The position numbers and the translations under genes were made by a program. Shown in pieces: positions 1 through 6,066 of a stretch of DNA of 6,066 nucleotides. Each line of letters starts with the position of its first letter. Positions within the stretch are counted from its first letter, which is position 1. The stretch comes from Thiotrichaceae bacterium (GTDB taxonomy: Bacteria; Pseudomonadota; Gammaproteobacteria; Thiotrichales; Thiotrichaceae). Location: NCBI GenBank assembly GCA_027024625.1, contig JALVRY010000151.1, forward strand, positions 1 through 6,066, in the 5' to 3' direction. The notes below the pieces were generated by a model, which worked only from the letters and a program-made list of their open reading frames with translations, ran no database searches and was not told where the DNA came from.

Positions 1-41
1 TAAAAATATAGCTAAAACCAAGTAAATATCCCTTATTTTCA

Positions 42-55
42 AGAATGCGGATTCA
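42..55. promoter_or_regulatory. Possible ARG-box-like dyad (ArgR operator candidate)
   Basis: The bases AGAAT-GCGG-ATTCA form an almost perfect dyad with the 5-4-5 geometry of an E. coli ARG box. Over 18 bases (40-57) it matches the consensus AATGAATAATTATTCATT at 12 positions by my count, and the right half (ATTCATT) is exact. The GC-rich centre is atypical, since ARG boxes usually have an AT-rich centre. ArgR control of carAB is established in E. coli, which makes the site worth noting. It lies about 420 bases from carA, however, and no second tandem box or clear promoter is visible, so this is a weak call. Confidence 0.2.
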
Positions 56-110
56 TTTTATGCCTTTAAAGCAGAAAACCCAAAATAATCAACGAGGTTC
101 TCTCTTGAGG

Positions 111-118
111 AAAGGAAG
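111..118 (+). promoter_or_regulatory. Shine-Dalgarno-like site for the small gene at 121
   Basis: AAAGGAAG lies just before the ATG at 121, with AGGA ending 4 bases from the start codon. A second purine block, GAGG at 107-110, sits a little further upstream. Together they make translation from 121 plausible and favour this frame over the overlapping frame at 45-218. Confidence 0.4.
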
Positions 119-120
119 TT

Positions 121-357
121 ATGAATACTTGCACAGTCTCTTTAGCCTCGCTCGAAAAACAGTATTTCAATACCTTAGTGGCGACACTAAAGTATCGCTT
201 CCAATATTTTGGGCTTGAGCAGAGTTTCTTCAAGGAAGCTGATCAAGTCATGAGTCATTTTCCTAAGCTTAAAAGTATATTAGAAATAGCTACCGCAATA
301 CATAGACAGTTACGTCGGCTTTCAAGTAAAATGCCCCGCACTAAGGTGAACCTCTGA
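121..357 (+). CDS. Small hypothetical protein, 78 aa, family not recognised
   Basis: An ATG with a Shine-Dalgarno-like purine block opens a 78-residue frame that closes with tandem in-frame stops (TGA TAA). I do not recognise a family. The product looks soluble and mostly helical, with no signal peptide or membrane segment. An aromatic-rich stretch covers residues 24-37 (YRFQYFGLEQSFFK), and the C-terminal third is basic, with RQLRR at 63-67 followed by further Lys and Arg. It lies 118 bases upstream of carA on the same strand and could share its transcript. It could be a genuine small gene, a translated leader, or a chance frame. Another frame (45-218) overlaps its first part, so coding status is uncertain. 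The dapB gene that often precedes carA in this group is not visible here. Confidence 0.4.
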   Translation: MNTCTVSLASLEKQYFNTLVATLKYRFQYFGLEQSFFKEADQVMSHFPKLKSILEIATAIHRQLRRLSSKMPRTKVNL

Positions 358-398
358 TAAATGACTTATCTGTTTTGGGCGGTTCATCCAATTACATC

Positions 399-465
399 AA
401 GTAGAACATACATCCCCAGCTGTTAAATGGCATATTTACGGCTTCGTTCTACTTCTGAAATATGC
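399..465 (+). promoter_or_regulatory. Structured carA leader: two interlocked inverted repeats
   Basis: Two perfect inverted repeats interleave in the order A-B-A'-B'. Repeat A is AAGTAGAAC at 399-407 with GTTCTACTT at 446-454 (9 bp). Repeat B is GCATATTT at 430-437 with AAATATGC at 458-465 (8 bp). The 3' arm of A lies inside the loop of B, so the two hairpins either exclude each other or form a pseudoknot. The connecting segments are 22, 8 and 3 bases. The 3-base connector is short for crossing a 9-bp stem, so alternative hairpins seem likelier. Repeat B abuts the GGAGG of carA at 466-470. Arrangement and position suggest a translational or attenuation switch for carAB, or a DNA operator. 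No known riboswitch class is recognised. Confidence 0.4.
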
Positions 466-478
466 GGAGGTTCGATTG
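466..478 (+). promoter_or_regulatory. carA ribosome binding site and TTG start
   Basis: GGAGG at 466-470 is followed after 5 bases by TTG at 476-478. In the carA frame there is no ATG, GTG or TTG between the upstream stop at 362-364 and this TTG. The next in-frame ATG is codon 36, inside conserved sequence. The TTG therefore fixes the start, and the resulting N-terminus aligns end to end with E. coli CarA. Confidence 0.85.
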
Positions 479-1624
479 AGAAAACAAGCGATATTGGTAT
501 TGGAAGATGGAAGTGTCTTTCGTGGTGAATCCATAGGCTTTGATGGGCAAACTGTTGGTGAGGTTGTTTTTAATACGGCAATGACTGGTTATCAAGAGAT
601 TTTGACAGACCCATCATACTCTCAGCAAATTGTTACATTAACCTATCCGCATATTGGTAATACTGGTGTGAATGCAGAAGACGAGGAGTCGTCACAGGTT
701 CATGCGGCGGGTTTGATCGTTAAAGATGTTCCTTTGCTCTATAGCTCATGGCGTAGTGAAGAGTCATTACCTGATTATTTAGAGCGTAATAAAATAGTCG
801 CTATCGCAGATATTGATACCCGTCGATTAACCCGAATCATCCGCGAAAAAGGTGCTCAGTCGGGTTGCATTATTGCAGGTGATGACGTTAGTGAGGATGC
901 TGCACTTGATGCGGCAAAGTCCTTCCCCGGTTTAAAGGGCATGGATTTAGCTAAAGAAGTCACAACAGCCGAATCTTATGACTGGAATACAGGCACATGG
1001 AATGCTGACGGCAGCCCAGAGAAGACGCTAGAAAAGGAGACAGCAGATTTCCATGTGGTTGCTTATGATTATGGGATTAAGCAGAATATCCTTAGAATGT
1101 TGGTTGATCGCGGTTGCTATGTTTCGGTTGTTCCTGCACAGACATCGGCGGATGATGTGTTGGCGATGAATCCCGACGGTGTTTTCTTATCAAACGGCCC
1201 CGGCGATCCTGAACCTTGTGACTATGCTATCTCTGCCATTCAATCCGTATTGGAGAAAAAAGTCCCAACCTTTGGGATTTGCTTAGGGCATCAATTATTG
1301 GGTTTAGCCAGTGGAGCTAAAACAGTCAAAATGAAATTTGGGCATCACGGGGCTAACCATCCTGTTCAAGACCTAAGCACAAAGAAAGTGATGATTAGTA
1401 GCCAGAATCATGGTTTTGCGGTGGATGAAGCCAGCCTGCCTGATAATATCAAAGCAACTCATCGCTCATTATTTGATAATACGCTACAAGGTATTGAGCG
1501 TACTGATTGCCCTGCGATGAGCTTCCAAGGGCATCCAGAGGCTAGCCCTGGTCCACAAGATGTTGCTCCTGTGTTTGATCGTTTCATTGAAATGATGCAA
1601 GTTTCTTCCTCAAATCAAGCTTAA
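476..1624 (+). CDS. carA: Carbamoyl-phosphate synthase small subunit (glutamine amidotransferase)
   Basis: This subunit hydrolyses glutamine and passes ammonia through a tunnel to CarB for carbamoyl phosphate synthesis, the shared cytoplasmic entry to arginine and pyrimidine synthesis. At 382 aa it equals the E. coli length. The N-terminal CPSase small-chain domain (about residues 1-150) carries [20 protein letters not shown] and the segment [10 protein letters not shown]. The class I glutamine amidotransferase domain (about 192-375) has the oxyanion-hole region SNGPGDP (239-245), the nucleophile Cys269 in GICLGHQ, and His353 and Glu355 in [10 protein letters not shown]; all three catalytic residues fall at the E. 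coli numbers. Translation starts at TTG behind a strong GGAGG. carB follows after 12 bases, so the two are co-transcribed. The leader upstream contains interlocked inverted repeats that may control expression. The assignment is essentially certain. Confidence 0.98.
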   Translation: MRKQAILVLEDGSVFRGESIGFDGQTVGEVVFNTAMTGYQEILTDPSYSQQIVTLTYPHIGNTGVNAEDEESSQVHAAGLIVKDVPLLYSSWRSEESLPDYLERNKIVAIADIDTRRLTRIIREKGAQSGCIIAGDDVSEDAALDAAKSFPGLKGMDLAKEVTTAESYDWNTGTWNADGSPEKTLEKETADFHVVAYDYGIKQNILRMLVDRGCYVSVVPAQTSADDVLAMNPDGVFLSNGPGDPEPCDYAISAIQSVLEKKVPTFGICLGHQLLGLASGAKTVKMKFGHHGANHPVQDLSTKKVMISSQNHGFAVDEASLPDNIKATHRSLFDNTLQGIERTDCPAMSFQGHPEASPGPQDVAPVFDRFIEMMQVSSSNQA

Positions 1625-1636
1625 AAGACTGAATCC

Positions 1637-4600
1637 ATGCCAAAACGTACCGATATAAACAGCATTCTTATTATTGGAGCAGGGCCGATTATTATTGGTC
1701 AAGCTTGTGAATTTGATTACTCAGGGGCACAAGCCTGTAAAGCACTGAAAGAAGAGGGCTACCGAGTCATACTCGTTAATTCTAATCCTGCAACCATCAT
1801 GACCGACCCAAACATGGCGGATGCAATTTACATTGAACCCATCAACTGGGAAACCGTAGAACGCATTATTGAAAAAGAAAAACCCGATGTGTTATTACCT
1901 ACGATGGGTGGGCAAACGGCACTGAATTGTGCCTTAGATTTAGATAAACATGGTGTACTAGAAAAGCACGGTGTTGAAATGATCGGTGCTCAAAAAGAAG
2001 CCATCGACATGGCGGAAGACCGTGAAAAATTCCGCGCGGCAATGGAAGAAATTGGCTTGCCATCGGCACGTTCTGACGTTGCTCACAGCATGGAAGAAGC
2101 GTGGCAAATCCAAAAGGGTTTGGGCTTTCCTGTGGTTTGTCGCCCGTCATTTACAATGGGCGGTTCAGGCGGCGGCATCGCTTATAACAAAGTCGAGTTT
2201 GAAGAAATCGTGGCTCGTGGGCTGGATATGTCGCCCACCACCGAGGTGTTGCTTGAGGAGTCTTTACTCGGCTGGAAAGAGTACGAGATGGAGGTGGTGC
2301 GAGATTGTAATGATAACAGCATTATTATCTGCTCGATTGAAAACCTCGACCCAATGGGCGTGCATACCGGTGATTCAATCACCGTTGCTCCTGCTCAGAC
2401 ATTAACGGACAAAGAATATCAAAAGTTGCGTGATGCATCGTTGGCGGTGTTGCGTAAGATTGGTGTTGAAACAGGCGGGTCAAACGTACAGTTTTCAGTG
2501 AATCCTAATGATGGGCGTATCGTCATTATTGAGATGAATCCGCGTGTGTCACGTTCATCGGCATTGGCATCAAAAGCAACGGGCTTCCCGATTGCTAAAG
2601 TTGCCGCAAAATTAGCGATTGGCTACACACTGGACGAGCTTCGCAATGAAATTACTGGTGGGGCAACACCTGCATCATTTGAGCCATCCATTGATTATGT
2701 GGTGACTAAAATTCCACGTTTTACCTTTGAAAAATTCCCTAAAGCGGATGCACGTTTAACCACACAAATGAAATCTGTCGGTGAGGTTATGGCGATAGGT
2801 CGTAACTTCCAAGAGTCATTCCAAAAAGCACTGCGTGGTTTAGAAACAGGCATTATGGGGATGGATGAGCGAGTTGATTTAAGCTCGGATGAGGCAAAAG
2901 ATATTATTCGTCGTGAAGTTTCTGTTGTTGGACCAGAACGTATTTTATATCTTGGTGATGCATTCCGTTATGGAATGACACTTGAAGAAGTTTTTGAACT
3001 ATCTAGCATAGATCCTTGGTTTTTATGTCAAATTGAAGAAATTATCAAGATTGAAGCAGGGCTTAAAGAGCGTTTGCTTAATAGCATAGATAAAGACGAA
3101 ATGCTTCATTTAAAACGCAAAGGTTTCTCTGATTCACGTTTGGCTAAACTATTGCATAGCAAAGAAGCCAATGTGCGTAAGCATCGTCAAAAATTATCTG
3201 TTCGTCCTGTTTATAAGCGAGTTGATACCTGTGCCGCAGAATTTTCTACGAATACGGCTTATATGTATTCGAGCTATGATGAAGAGTGCGAGTCACTGCC
3301 GTCAGACAAGAAAAAAATTATGATTTTGGGCGGTGGGCCAAACCGCATTGGTCAAGGTATCGAGTTTGATTATTGTTGTGTCCATGCCGCTTTTGCGATG
3401 CGTGACGATGGCTATGAAACCATTATGGTTAACTGTAATCCTGAAACAGTATCAACGGATTACGATACGTCTGATCGTTTATATTTTGAGCCATTGACGC
3501 TTGAAGATGTGCTAGAAATCGTCGATGTTGAAAAGCCTGAAGGCGTAATAGTGCAATATGGTGGTCAGACACCGTTAAAGTTAGCGGAAGCCTTGGAAGC
3601 GGAAGGGGCAAATATTATTGGTACTACCCCTGATTCGATTGATCTAGCGGAAGATCGTGAACGCTTCCAGCAAATGATTAATAAGTTGGGCTTAAAGCAG
3701 CCGCCTAATCGTACTGCATCGGCTACGCCGGAGGCGGTTCGTAGTGCTGATGAGGTAGGCTATCCGCTGGTTATTCGTCCATCATTTGTGTTAGGTGGAC
3801 GAGGCATGGAAATTGTATATAACGAGAAAGAGCTACGACGTTATATGGATGCGGCGATTGATGTATCTAATGACTGCCCTGTATTACTTGATCGTTTTCT
3901 TGATGATGCCATTGAAGTCGATGTGGATGCAATTTGTGATGGTGAAGAAGTGCTTATCGGCGGTATTATGCAACACATTGAGCAGGCAGGCGTTCACTCA
4001 GGCGACTCGGCATGTTCCTTGCCTCCCTATTCACTTAGTGAAGACATACAAGACCGTATGCGTGAGCAGATCGTAAAAATGGGTAAAGCATTAAATGTTG
4101 TTGGTTTGATGAATACACAGTTTGCGATTAAAGATGATGATATTTATGTGCTAGAAGTGAATCCGCGTGCATCACGGACTGTGCCTTTCGTTTCTAAAGC
4201 AACAGGTGTACCACTGGCTAAGGTTGCTGCCCGTTGTATGGCTGGCGTGAGTTTAAAAGAGCAGGGTATAACGGAAGAGGTGATTCCTGAACATTATTCT
4301 GTTAAGGAGGCAGTGTTCCCGTTCATTCAATTCCCCGGTGTAGACCCGATTCTTGGCCCCGAAATGAAGTCAACGGGTGAGGTTATGGGTGTTGGTAAAA
4401 CTTTTGCCGAGGCTTTTGGTAAATCTCAACGTGCTGCCAGTGTAGACTATCCAACAGAAGGTGTTGCTTTTTTAAGTGTGCGTGAAGCAGATCGAGAAGG
4501 GATTCTTGAAGTCGGTAAAATGTTATCTGAACTTGGTTACTCACTTGTTGCCACACGTGGTACAGCGAGAACATTAAAAGCCGCAGATATTGATTGTAAT

Positions 4601-4843
4601 GTTGTTAATAAAATGCGGGAAGGCCGCCCGAATATTGTCGATATGATTCGTAATGATGAAATAAACTTTATTGTGAATACGACTGAGGGTGAGCAATCAA
4701 CACTAGATTCTTATGAAATCCGTCGAGAAGCGTTGCAACATAAAGTAACGTACACCACAACACTTTCTGGTGCTTGGGCATTGTGTCAGGCAATGTTCTA
4801 TACGGGACAGGAAGAGGTGTACCGTTTGCAGGACTTACATTAA
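1637..4843 (+). CDS. carB: Carbamoyl-phosphate synthase large subunit
   Basis: This subunit uses two ATP, bicarbonate and ammonia from CarA to make carbamoyl phosphate. Its 1068 aa compare with 1073 in E. coli, and the last few residues are missing. Two homologous ATP-grasp halves are intact. The carboxyphosphate half (about 1-400) has GAGPIIIGQ, Arg129, Arg169, MGGSGGG (174-180), and Glu299/Asn301 in EMNPRVSR. The oligomerisation region covers about 401-550. The carbamoyl-phosphate half (about 555-930) has [10 protein letters not shown], Arg714, GGRGME and Glu840/Asn842 in EVNPRASR. The MGS-like allosteric domain (about 935-1068) keeps the effector residues Thr973, Thr976, Lys992, Asn1014 and Thr1016; Arg953 stands where E. 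coli has Lys954. The ornithine-site acids Glu782, Asp790 and Glu891 are present. The ATG has only a poor Shine-Dalgarno (AAAAGA), so translation is probably coupled to carA. Confidence 0.98.
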   Translation: MPKRTDINSILIIGAGPIIIGQACEFDYSGAQACKALKEEGYRVILVNSNPATIMTDPNMADAIYIEPINWETVERIIEKEKPDVLLPTMGGQTALNCALDLDKHGVLEKHGVEMIGAQKEAIDMAEDREKFRAAMEEIGLPSARSDVAHSMEEAWQIQKGLGFPVVCRPSFTMGGSGGGIAYNKVEFEEIVARGLDMSPTTEVLLEESLLGWKEYEMEVVRDCNDNSIIICSIENLDPMGVHTGDSITVAPAQTLTDKEYQKLRDASLAVLRKIGVETGGSNVQFSVNPNDGRIVIIEMNPRVSRSSALASKATGFPIAKVAAKLAIGYTLDELRNEITGGATPASFEPSIDYVVTKIPRFTFEKFPKADARLTTQMKSVGEVMAIGRNFQESFQKALRGLETGIMGMDERVDLSSDEAKDIIRREVSVVGPERILYLGDAFRYGMTLEEVFELSSIDPWFLCQIEEIIKIEAGLKERLLNSIDKDEMLHLKRKGFSDSRLAKLLHSKEANVRKHRQKLSVRPVYKRVDTCAAEFSTNTAYMYSSYDEECESLPSDKKKIMILGGGPNRIGQGIEFDYCCVHAAFAMRDDGYETIMVNCNPETVSTDYDTSDRLYFEPLTLEDVLEIVDVEKPEGVIVQYGGQTPLKLAEALEAEGANIIGTTPDSIDLAEDRERFQQMINKLGLKQPPNRTASATPEAVRSADEVGYPLVIRPSFVLGGRGMEIVYNEKELRRYMDAAIDVSNDCPVLLDRFLDDAIEVDVDAICDGEEVLIGGIMQHIEQAGVHSGDSACSLPPYSLSEDIQDRMREQIVKMGKALNVVGLMNTQFAIKDDDIYVLEVNPRASRTVPFVSKATGVPLAKVAARCMAGVSLKEQGITEEVIPEHYSVKEAVFPFIQFPGVDPILGPEMKSTGEVMGVGKTFAEAFGKSQRAASVDYPTEGVAFLSVREADREGILEVGKMLSELGYSLVATRGTARTLKAADIDCNVVNKMREGRPNIVDMIRNDEINFIVNTTEGEQSTLDSYEIRREALQHKVTYTTTLSGAWALCQAMFYTGQEEVYRLQDLH

Positions 4844-4857
4844 CCGCGATTTTTGTG

Positions 4858-4886
4858 CCGTCATGAGTCACGGATTTTGGTATAAT
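4858..4886 (+). promoter_or_regulatory. greA promoter with extended -10 element
   Basis: TATAAT at 4881-4886 is a perfect -10 hexamer, and TG at 4878-4879 with one spacer base makes it an extended -10 (TGGTATAAT). At a 17-base spacing the -35 position reads CCGTCA (4858-4863), only 3 of 6 to consensus, which is acceptable for an extended -10 promoter. Transcription would start near 4892-4894, giving an A-rich leader of about 25 bases before the greA ATG. The promoter lies wholly in the carB-greA gap, so greA can be expressed independently of carAB. Confidence 0.7.
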
Positions 4887-4918
4887 TTAGAACAACTAGA
4901 AAAACAAAGGAAACAAAA

Positions 4919-5395
4919 ATGGAAAGAGCTCCAGTCACATTAAAGGGTGCCGAAGAACTTAAAGAAGAATTAAAGCGTTTAAAAACAGAGGAACGTCCTC
5001 GTATTACGCAAGATATTGCAACGGCTAGGGAGCATGGGGATCTCAAAGAAAATGCGGAATATCATGCAGCACGTGAAGAGCAAAGCTTTTTAGAAGGGCG
5101 TATCCAACAGCTTGAGGGGATTTTATCAACAGCTCAAATTATTGATGTTGCTAATCTTAATGTGGATGATCGTGTTGTTTTTGGTGCTAAAGTTGATTTG
5201 GCAGACGTTGAGACTGGCGATGAGTTGACGTATGAAATTGTCGGTGATATTGAAGCTGATATTGAGAAAAACAAGATTGCGATATCATCACCTATTGCAA
5301 GAGCATTGATTGGCAAAGAAATTGATGACGTTGCAACAGTGCAAGCCCCCGCCGGTATCATTGAGTATGAAATCATTGATATTCGCTATGACTAA
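4919..5395 (+). CDS. greA: Transcription elongation factor GreA
   Basis: GreA binds RNA polymerase through the secondary channel and stimulates cleavage of backtracked transcripts so that stalled complexes resume. The 158 residues match the usual length. The N-terminal coiled coil (about 1-75) begins [19 protein letters not shown]. Its tip reads [17 protein letters not shown], with the acidic residues Asp41 and Glu44 that act at the polymerase active site. The C-terminal FKBP-like domain (about 80-158) contains [14 protein letters not shown]. The ATG is preceded by AAAGGAAA (4906-4913) at good spacing and by an extended -10 promoter. It lies 75 bases after carB. Its TAA overlaps the stop codon of the opposing DUF4442 gene, leaving no intergenic space for a terminator. 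Confidence 0.98.
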   Translation: MERAPVTLKGAEELKEELKRLKTEERPRITQDIATAREHGDLKENAEYHAAREEQSFLEGRIQQLEGILSTAQIIDVANLNVDDRVVFGAKVDLADVETGDELTYEIVGDIEADIEKNKIAISSPIARALIGKEIDDVATVQAPAGIIEYEIIDIRYD

Positions 5396-5429
5396 AGCTT
5401 TTTTGAGTAATATGCAGGGCGGATAGCGA
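5383..5429. repeat. Inverted repeat spanning the convergent greA / DUF4442 ends
   Basis: TCGCTAT at 5383-5389 and ATAGCGA at 5423-5429 are perfect reverse complements (7 bp) separated by 33 bases. They flank the overlapping stop codons and an AAAGCTTT palindrome (5394-5401, with the T run continuing to 5403). The stem could help bring opposing transcription to an end, but the long loop and the absence of a U tract right after the stem make it unlike a standard Rho-independent terminator. It may be chance. Confidence 0.25.
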
Positions 5430-5889
5430 CAGCACATTTTATCAGGGTACATAGTTTCCCATCAGCACGGTAAAAACCGTATTCAAAGGTAGGCGTGCTT
5501 CTGCCTTTGCTTGCTAATTCATCTTTGATTTTAACTTCTAAATCTTTGGGGAAATCAAACCGTAACTCCAAGTCAGTTGTACCGGGTAAGCGAAAATCAA
5601 CAGAAAGGTGTCGAGTCCAAACATCATAGGATGGAAACACTTTAGCACAGGCAAGGGGAGCAATTGGGTCGGCCAATGATGCTTGGAAGCCACCAAACAT
5701 TGATTCACCCATATTCTTAGCTACCCATGTCAGGGGTAATTTAATTCGAATGGTTCGCCAGTTATTTTCTAGTTTTACAACTTTGATTCTCATCATCCAC
5801 CAAGGGGGATACCATTCCAATCGTACACGTTCTGAGATAAATCCCAGATATTTTCTTGAAAAATGTAGATAGCCATTTCTCAATTTCAC
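5392..5889 (-). CDS. DUF4442 family protein (hot-dog-fold, thioesterase-like)
   Basis: This 165-residue protein matches the DUF4442 pattern, a group related to the PaaI/YiiD-like hot-dog thioesterases whose substrate is generally unknown. Visible hallmarks are YPP at 27-29, the strand-rich segment [18 protein letters not shown] (44-61), the family signature [12 protein letters not shown] (64-75) at the start of the central hot-dog helix, and the closing strands [24 protein letters not shown] (135-158). There is no signal peptide, so it is probably cytoplasmic. The start is GTG. Its first four bases, GTGA, contain the stop of the upstream gmk gene, and a CAGGAG (plus-strand 5901-5906) lies 11 bases before it, rather far, so translational coupling is likely. 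The TAG stop overlaps the TAA of greA on the other strand. The family call is firm; an enzymatic role is inferred only. Confidence 0.88.
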   Translation of the reverse strand: MKLRNGYLHFSRKYLGFISERVRLEWYPPWWMMRIKVVKLENNWRTIRIKLPLTWVAKNMGESMFGGFQASLADPIAPLACAKVFPSYDVWTRHLSVDFRLPGTTDLELRFDFPKDLEVKIKDELASKGRSTPTFEYGFYRADGKLCTLIKCAVAIRPAYYSKKL

Positions 5890-6066
5890 GATTGAATTAA
5901 CTCCTGAATAAATGTATTTCCCTCGTTGATGACGCGCTTAGTAGATAATCGTTGTCCGTGAAAAATACTGATTAAATCTTGTAAGGCATCATCAAAATTA
6001 TTATTAATAACAATGTAATCAAATGACTTGCAGTGTGACATATCGCTCCTTGCATCTTTCATGCGC
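5886..6066 (-). CDS. gmk: Guanylate kinase, C-terminal 59 codons (cut by window edge)
   Basis: Guanylate kinase phosphorylates GMP to GDP in the cytoplasm, and most bacteria cannot do without it. Only the C-terminus is inside the window; reading leftward from base 6065 it begins RMKDARSDMSHCKSFDYIVI. This aligns with the E. coli Gmk end, where [20 protein letters not shown] corresponds to MSHCKSFDYIVINNNFDDAL here. It continues with DLISIFHGQRL and ends in TGA at 5888-5886. The N-terminal P-loop and GMP-binding region lie beyond the right edge and cannot be judged. Its last bases overlap the GTG of the DUF4442 gene, so the two form an operon on the minus strand. The truncation is due to the window edge, not a broken gene. 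Confidence 0.95.
   Translation of the reverse strand, partial: RMKDARSDMSHCKSFDYIVINNNFDDALQDLISIFHGQRLSTKRVINEGNTFIQELIQS

Noticed and set aside
45..218. 57-codon plus-strand frame (MRIHFMPLKQ...) overlapping the small gene at 121
   Set aside because: No convincing ribosome binding site before its ATG at 45 or 60, and it overlaps the better supported frame at 121-357. Kept only as a possible explanation for the TTG-like element at 105.
358..475. A sigma70 promoter for carA in the gap
   Set aside because: TTAAAT (423-428) and CATATT (431-436) are possible -10 boxes, but neither has a -35 match at 16-18 bases, so no promoter could be called.
1899..2382. Open frames antisense to, and in another frame of, carB
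   Set aside because: They lie wholly within carB, have no ribosome binding sites or recognisable products, and are the usual by-product of a well-conserved gene in the other frames.
4844..4875. Rho-independent terminator after carB
   Set aside because: The CCGT...ACGG dyad has only 4 bp per arm with an 8-base loop and is followed by ATTTTGG rather than a U run; it also overlaps the greA -35 area.
4668..5376. Minus-strand frames over the carB end, the greA promoter and greA
   Set aside because: They conflict with the clear carB and greA coding sequence and with the greA promoter; the compositions look like antisense shadows, with low-complexity Ser/Ile runs in the one opposite greA.
5394..5403. 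AAAGCTTTTTT as an intrinsic terminator of greA
   Set aside because: The palindrome has no room for a loop and no GC-rich stem before the T run; a hairpin here would be very weak.
1..6066. A new defence, mobile or biosynthetic system
   Set aside because: All long coding regions are housekeeping genes or a known domain family, and I see no transposase, integrase, terminal repeats, CRISPR-like repeats or tRNA. Only the carA leader and the 121 gene remain unexplained.

Overview
The window looks like a core-genome segment of a gammaproteobacterium. CarA and CarB align almost residue for residue with the Escherichia coli enzymes (382 aa; 1068 aa against 1073), and GreA has the usual 158 aa. The order carA-carB-greA is a common gammaproteobacterial arrangement. 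The DNA is moderately AT-rich. The neighbours after greA differ from those in enterics and Pseudomonas, so a less-studied gammaproteobacterial lineage is likely. I cannot name the genus from the sequence alone.

Layout. Bases 1-475 form an AT-rich upstream region with no recognisable family. It holds an imperfect ARG-box-like dyad (42-55), one plausible small gene of unknown function (121-357), and a 118-base gap before carA. That gap contains two perfect, interlocked inverted repeats (399-407/446-454 and 430-437/458-465), and the second ends directly against the carA ribosome binding site. Bases 476-4843 are the carAB operon, which encodes the two subunits of glutamine-dependent carbamoyl-phosphate synthetase; carA starts at a TTG codon. 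A 75-base gap then carries a strong extended -10 promoter for greA (4919-5395). On the minus strand, entering from the right edge, are the C-terminal 59 codons of gmk (guanylate kinase). It overlaps by 4 bases (GTGA) a gene for a DUF4442 / hot-dog-fold thioesterase-like protein (5889-5392). The stop codon of that gene overlaps the stop codon of greA tail to tail.

How the genes relate. CarAB makes carbamoyl phosphate, shared by arginine and pyrimidine synthesis. The C-terminal MGS-like domain of CarB carries the expected nucleotide and ornithine effector site, so the enzyme is probably controlled by both pathways. GreA is a transcript-cleavage factor for stalled RNA polymerase and seems to have its own promoter. 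gmk (GMP to GDP) and the DUF4442 gene form a separate, opposing and probably translationally coupled unit.

I see no mobile element, CRISPR array, tRNA, rRNA or defence system. The most interesting part is non-coding: the structured carA leader and the unexplained small gene before it.
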